The position numbers were made by a program, and so were the translations under genes. A stretch of 64,000 nucleotides of DNA from Terrimesophilobacter sp044464485 (GTDB taxonomy: Bacteria; Actinomycetota; Actinomycetes; Actinomycetales; Microbacteriaceae): assembly GCA_044464485.1 (NCBI GenBank), contig JBIQLG010000005.1, forward strand, positions 1 through 64,000. The letters run 5' to 3'. A model generated the notes under the pieces. It ran no database searches. It was given only the letters and a program-made list of their open reading frames with translations, and had not been told where the DNA came from. This document shows positions 60,475 through 64,000 of this stretch, piece after piece (the stretch's first letter is position 1; each line of letters opens with the position of its first letter).

Positions 60475-62186
60475 AGCGTGAGAATCTCCTTCACCGAGTG
60501 TTCCAGTGAATCAATCGTGTGTTGCGCCGCGGCGATCCGCTCGGCGCCGGTGCCCTCTGTGCTCGAGGCGTCAAGGTACACCTTCACCTTCGGTTCCGTT
60601 CCGCTGGGGCGCACAATGATGCGCGCGCCGTCCGCGAGGTAGATGCGAAGGATGTCGCTGGGCGGGAAATTCGCGACGCCTTCTTCGAAATCGTCCACCG
60701 ACTGCACGTCGACGCCTCCGAGCTGCAGGGGAGGGTTCGAACGCAGGCGGCCCATGATCTGGCGAATGTCGGAGACATCCTCCACGCGGACCGACATCTG
60801 GAGCGACGCAAACGCGCCGAACTTCGTCGCGAATTCGGTTTCGAGTTCGTCGAAGGTGAGGCCGTGTTCTGCAAGCTCCGAAAACATCGAGAGGAACACG
60901 AGCGCAGCAGAAATACCGTCCTTGTCGCGCACCTTGTGCGGATCGACAAGATAACCGAGCGCCTCCTCGTAGCCGAACGCGAGATCGGGCACTCGCGACA
61001 CCCACTTGAATCCCGTGAGGGTCTCGACATATTCGAGGTTGTAATGCCTCGCCACCGCGGACAGCGCCGGCGAGCTCACGAGAGATGCGGCGAGCGTGCC
61101 CGTGACGCTGGAGGCCACGTCTCCGCCCAGCGCCGCCACGGCTTCACCCTCGTGGCGGAGCTTTCTGGCGGCACGCCAACCGAGCAGCCAGCCGACTTCA
61201 TTGCCCGTGAGTCTGCGCCAACCTCCCGCGCCATCCGGAACCGCCACCGCGAGGCGATCCGCGTCAGGGTCATTCGCAATGATGAGGTCGACGCCCGCTT
61301 CCGTAGCGGTGCGGAACGAAAGATCGAGCGCGCCAGGCTCTTCGGGGTTCGGGAAGGCGACCGTCGGGAACGCCGCATCCGGCTCGATCTGTTCCGGGAC
61401 GACAACGGGTGTGCCGAAACCGGCGTCCGCGAAGACGCGGCTGGCGGTCTCCCACCCGACGCCGTGCATCGCCGTGTAGACGAATCGCGGCGCTCTCCTC
61501 GGCTTCGGCACGAGGGCCACCGATTGTCGGATGTATTCATCGAGCACGCTTTCGTCTGCCGTCTCGTACTCAGTGCTGCGCGGAAGGTTCTGAACGCTGA
61601 AGCTCGACGCGACGTGCAAAATCTGTTTCTCGATCTCGGCGTCGGCGGGCGGAACGATCTGGGATCCGGCGTCAGAGCCACCCAAATACACTTTGTATCC
61701 GTTGTCGTTCGGAGGGTTGTGGCTCGCTGTCACCATGACGCCCGCGCTCATTCCAAGGTGACGAACAGCGAAGGCGAGCACGGGAGTGGGAAGAAGCCGG
61801 GGAAGAATGATGGCGCGAACTCCGGCGCCCGCCATCAGTTCCGCCGTGTCGGTGGCAAACACCTTGGAGTTTTTGCGCCCGTCATAGCCGATCACGACGC
61901 TTGGCGAGTTCTCTTGTGACAGCAGGTACGCAGCGAAACCTGCCGCTGCCTGGCTCACAAGAACCCGGTTCATGCGGTTCGGCCCCGCCGCGAGAGCACC
62001 GCGCAGTCCGGCCGTGCCGAATTCGAGGCGAAAGTCGAAACGCGCATGCAACTCGGAGATCGCGCGCTCGTCGCCCGCCTCTGCGTCGGCGATGAGGGCA
62101 TCGAGCTCGGTGCGTGTTTCCTCATCGGGATCCTGATCGCGCCAGGCTTTCGCTTCGTCGATGATTTTCGCGTCGATGTCGCTCAT
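60471..62186 (-). CDS. Phosphosugar mutase (PGM2/phosphopentomutase-like)
   Basis: The protein is 571 residues. Phosphoserine loop VTASHNPPNDNGYKVY and metal loop NDPDADRLAV are the hallmarks of the alpha-phosphohexomutase superfamily. Its length and domain order match the PGM2 group, which includes phosphopentomutases. The start touches the PNP stop by one base, and this suggests that it isomerises ribose-1-phosphate released by that enzyme. Phosphomannomutase or phosphoglucomutase activity is also possible. Confidence 0.9.
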   Translation of the reverse strand: MSDIDAKIIDEAKAWRDQDPDEETRTELDALIADAEAGDERAISELHARFDFRLEFGTAGLRGALAAGPNRMNRVLVSQAAAGFAAYLLSQENSPSVVIGYDGRKNSKVFATDTAELMAGAGVRAIILPRLLPTPVLAFAVRHLGMSAGVMVTASHNPPNDNGYKVYLGGSDAGSQIVPPADAEIEKQILHVASSFSVQNLPRSTEYETADESVLDEYIRQSVALVPKPRRAPRFVYTAMHGVGWETASRVFADAGFGTPVVVPEQIEPDAAFPTVAFPNPEEPGALDLSFRTATEAGVDLIIANDPDADRLAVAVPDGAGGWRRLTGNEVGWLLGWRAARKLRHEGEAVAALGGDVASSVTGTLAASLVSSPALSAVARHYNLEYVETLTGFKWVSRVPDLAFGYEEALGYLVDPHKVRDKDGISAALVFLSMFSELAEHGLTFDELETEFATKFGAFASLQMSVRVEDVSDIRQIMGRLRSNPPLQLGGVDVQSVDDFEEGVANFPPSDILRIYLADGARIIVRPSGTEPKVKVYLDASSTEGTGAERIAAAQHTIDSLEHSVKEILTL

Positions 62187-63013
62187 TACAGTGCCTCCAC
62201 GATCTTTGCGAGCAGAGCGCTGATGACGGGTTCGGCCGCTTTGCCCGCATCAATTACCTCGGCATGGTTGAGCGGCGACTTCTGGATGCCGGCGGCGAGA
62301 TTGGTGATGAGCGACATCCCGAACACCTCCATGCCGCTCTGGCGCGCGGCAATCGCCTCGAGCGCGGTCGACATACCGACGATGTGGCCACCGATGGCTT
62401 TCGCCATGCGCACTTCTGCCGGCGTCTCGTAATTGGGGCCGCGGAACTGGCAATACACGCCGTCGTCGAGGCTCGGGTCTATCTCGCGGGCGATCGCCCG
62501 AATTCGAGAGGAGTACAGGTCGGTGAGGTCGACGAACGTCGCCCCCTCGAGTGGCGAGGTCGCCGTGAGGTTGATGTGGTCGCTGATGAGCACGGGCGTC
62601 CCCGGTGACCAGGTTTCCTTTATTCCGCCGGCGCCGTTGGTGAGAATCATGATCTTGGCGCCGGTTGCCGCCGCAGTTCTCACGCTGTGCACAACCTGCC
62701 GAACGCCATGCCCCTCGTAGTAGTGCGTGCGAGCGCCGATCACGAGTGCACGTTTTCCGCTCGGCAACGCGACGGAGCGCAGCGTGCCGACGTGGCCGTC
62801 CAACGCCGGTTTGCTGAATCCGATGATGTCCGTCGCGGGAATCGTCGCGGTCGTTTCGCCGATGAGGTCTGCCGCTTTCGCCCACCCGCTGCCGAGAGTC
62901 AGCGCGATGTCGTGATGCTCCACTCCGGTCTGTTCGGCTATCTGGCGCGCCGCCTGTCTGGCCACCTCGAACGGGTCTGCCGGCTCATCCAGCGGGTGTG
63001 CGTGATTCGTCAT
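62186..63013 (-). CDS. punA: Purine-nucleoside phosphorylase
   Basis: The protein is 275 residues from MTNHAHPLDEP. LGSGW near residue 48, ARTHYYEGH near 95 and VGMSTALEAIAARQSGMEVFGMSLITNLAAG near 205 are the trimeric PNP motifs. It splits purine nucleosides with phosphate. First gene of an operon with the mutase and the AlaX-like gene. GTGGAGTTC precedes the ATG; an ATG ten codons earlier lacks a site. Confidence 0.93.
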   Translation of the reverse strand: MTNHAHPLDEPADPFEVARQAARQIAEQTGVEHHDIALTLGSGWAKAADLIGETTATIPATDIIGFSKPALDGHVGTLRSVALPSGKRALVIGARTHYYEGHGVRQVVHSVRTAAATGAKIMILTNGAGGIKETWSPGTPVLISDHINLTATSPLEGATFVDLTDLYSSRIRAIAREIDPSLDDGVYCQFRGPNYETPAEVRMAKAIGGHIVGMSTALEAIAARQSGMEVFGMSLITNLAAGIQKSPLNHAEVIDAGKAAEPVISALLAKIVEAL

Positions 63014-63099
63014 GAACTCCACTCTAATTCGCTCTTCGTGCATTCTTCATCGGGAAACTGGGGAGAAGCCGTGCCTCAGAACTACGGGAGAATAGTCAC

Positions 63100-64000
63100 A
63101 TGACGTACAAGTTCGAGCGGCGACAGCGAATCGCGATCATCGGCGGCGGCCCAGGCGGCTACGAGGCTGCGTTGACGGGCGCACAGTTGGGTGCCGAGGT
63201 CACGCTCGTCGAGCGCACGGGCGTCGGCGGATCCGCTGTTCTCACGGATGTCGTCCCCTCCAAGACGCTCATCGCCACGGCAGAGGCGGCCACCGCGATT
63301 GTGGAAGCCGGGGACCTCGGCGTGCAATTCTTCGCGCGAGCGGATGGCAAGTCGGTGAGACCGCAGGTGGCGGTCAATCTGGCGGCCGTCAACAAGCGGC
63401 TGCTCGGTCTCGCGCAGAAGCAGTCCGACGACATGAAGGCGACTCTCATCGACGCAGGCGTGAAGATCATTCACGGTGACGGAAGGCTCGACGGGGCGCA
63501 CAGTGTTGTGGTCTCGACCGGTGCCGGCGCGAAGCGAACGGATTTCGAAACCGTGGAGGCGGACACCATCGTTGTCTCGGTGGGGGCGAGCCCTCGCGTA
63601 CTTGCGAGCGCAAAACCGGACGGCGAACGCATCCTCACCTGGACGCAGCTGTATTCGCTCGACACGGTGCCCGAGCACCTGATCGTGGTGGGCTCCGGCG
63701 TGACCGGAGCGGAGTTCGCCTCCGCCTACACGGCGCTGGGCGCGAAAGTCACGCTCATTTCAAGCCGCGACAACGTGTTGCCGGGCGAAGACGTCGATGC
63801 CGCCCGCGTCATCGAGACGGTGTTCAAGCGAAACGGGATGACGGTGCTGCCCAAGTCGCGCGCCGAAACCGTCACGCGCACCGCGGACGGAGTCGTGGCG
63901 ACTCTCGGCGACGGGCGCACCGTGGAGGGCAGCCACTGCCTCATGGCGGTGGGTTCGATCCCCAACACGAAGGGAATCGGTTTGGAGGAGGCGGGGGTGC
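63100..64000 (+). CDS. LpdA-type NAD(P)H-quinone dehydrogenase (cut by window end)
   Basis: About 300 residues of a flavoprotein disulfide reductase-like enzyme are visible. FAD-binding GGGPGG lies at 15-20, and GSGVTGAEFASAY binds NAD(P)H. Where lipoamide dehydrogenases carry the redox CxxxxC, this protein reads GVGGSAVLTDVVPSK, so the catalytic disulfide is missing. Mycobacterial LpdA (Rv3303c) has the same loss and reduces quinones. The 3' end lies outside the window. Confidence 0.9.
   Translation, partial: MTYKFERRQRIAIIGGGPGGYEAALTGAQLGAEVTLVERTGVGGSAVLTDVVPSKTLIATAEAATAIVEAGDLGVQFFARADGKSVRPQVAVNLAAVNKRLLGLAQKQSDDMKATLIDAGVKIIHGDGRLDGAHSVVVSTGAGAKRTDFETVEADTIVVSVGASPRVLASAKPDGERILTWTQLYSLDTVPEHLIVVGSGVTGAEFASAYTALGAKVTLISSRDNVLPGEDVDAARVIETVFKRNGMTVLPKSRAETVTRTADGVVATLGDGRTVEGSHCLMAVGSIPNTKGIGLEEAGV

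Overview
The window is chromosomal DNA from a high-GC actinobacterium, most likely a member of the Microbacteriaceae. The evidence is consistently GC-rich codon use, groL next to a WXG100 gene, a mycobacterial-type phosphoserine aminotransferase, a DtxR/IdeR regulator with its own box, an XPB helicase with its helicase-associated partner, DUF3027 and DUF2530 neighbours, an LppM-type lipoprotein and a FolP2-type protein. No rRNA, CRISPR array, transposase or prophage was seen. One tRNA is present, Arg with anticodon CCT.

Layout. 0-2.5 kb: the 3' end of groL, then a lower-GC insert. The insert carries a secreted protein and decaying tandem copies of a tiny membrane protein, and it separates groL from a WXG100 gene; a 72-bp copy of the WXG100 3' end and two hairpins with the same inverted loop mark its edges. 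2.8-8.2 kb: a two-component system, a SufR-like iron-sulfur regulator, folE and a ferredoxin-reductase-like flavoprotein. 8.2-12.4 kb: a large lipoprotein, a FolP2-like protein and a RibD-C reductase. 12.6-17.7 kb: conserved actinobacterial genes (XPB helicase, its partner, cold-shock protein, DUF3027 and DUF2530).

17.8-29.3 kb is the most distinctive region. It is a two-armed locus resembling a minimal, non-canonical type VII (ESX-like) secretion system. The leftward arm encodes a proline-rich SH3 membrane protein, two small helical Esx-sized proteins, a toxin with an apparent papain-fold glutamine-deamidase domain (Tox-PL type) and a small overlapping putative immunity gene. The rightward arm encodes an FtsK/SpoIIIE ATPase without its own membrane segments, three or four small proteins without recognisable families, a coiled-coil membrane protein and a Ycf46-type AAA+ ATPase. 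EccB, EccD, EccE and mycosin are absent. The locus sits between DUF2530 and serC, genes that are normally close together in actinobacteria.

29.3-48.5 kb holds serC, dtxR, an HNH nuclease, tRNA-Arg, an APC permease, a TPR protein, and a MocR/GabR-like regulator divergent from mmsA plus a class III transaminase (beta-alanine, GABA or valine type). Tandem lipoproteins, a ceramidase-like membrane protein, a GDSL hydrolase, an NAD-dependent reductase, and a tandem glycine riboswitch followed by sdaA complete this part. 48.6-59.6 kb holds an LppM lipoprotein, an etfBA-cytochrome b operon, and a divergent acyl-CoA and branched-chain catabolic operon: acyl-CoA dehydrogenase, HIBYL-CoA hydrolase, 3-hydroxyisobutyrate dehydrogenase, two crotonases, an aldehyde dehydrogenase and a CoA transferase. 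ETF and the cytochrome probably take electrons from that dehydrogenase to the respiratory chain. 59.6-64 kb is a purine nucleoside phosphorylase, phosphosugar mutase and AlaX-like operon, then the start of an LpdA-type NAD(P)H-quinone dehydrogenase cut by the window end.
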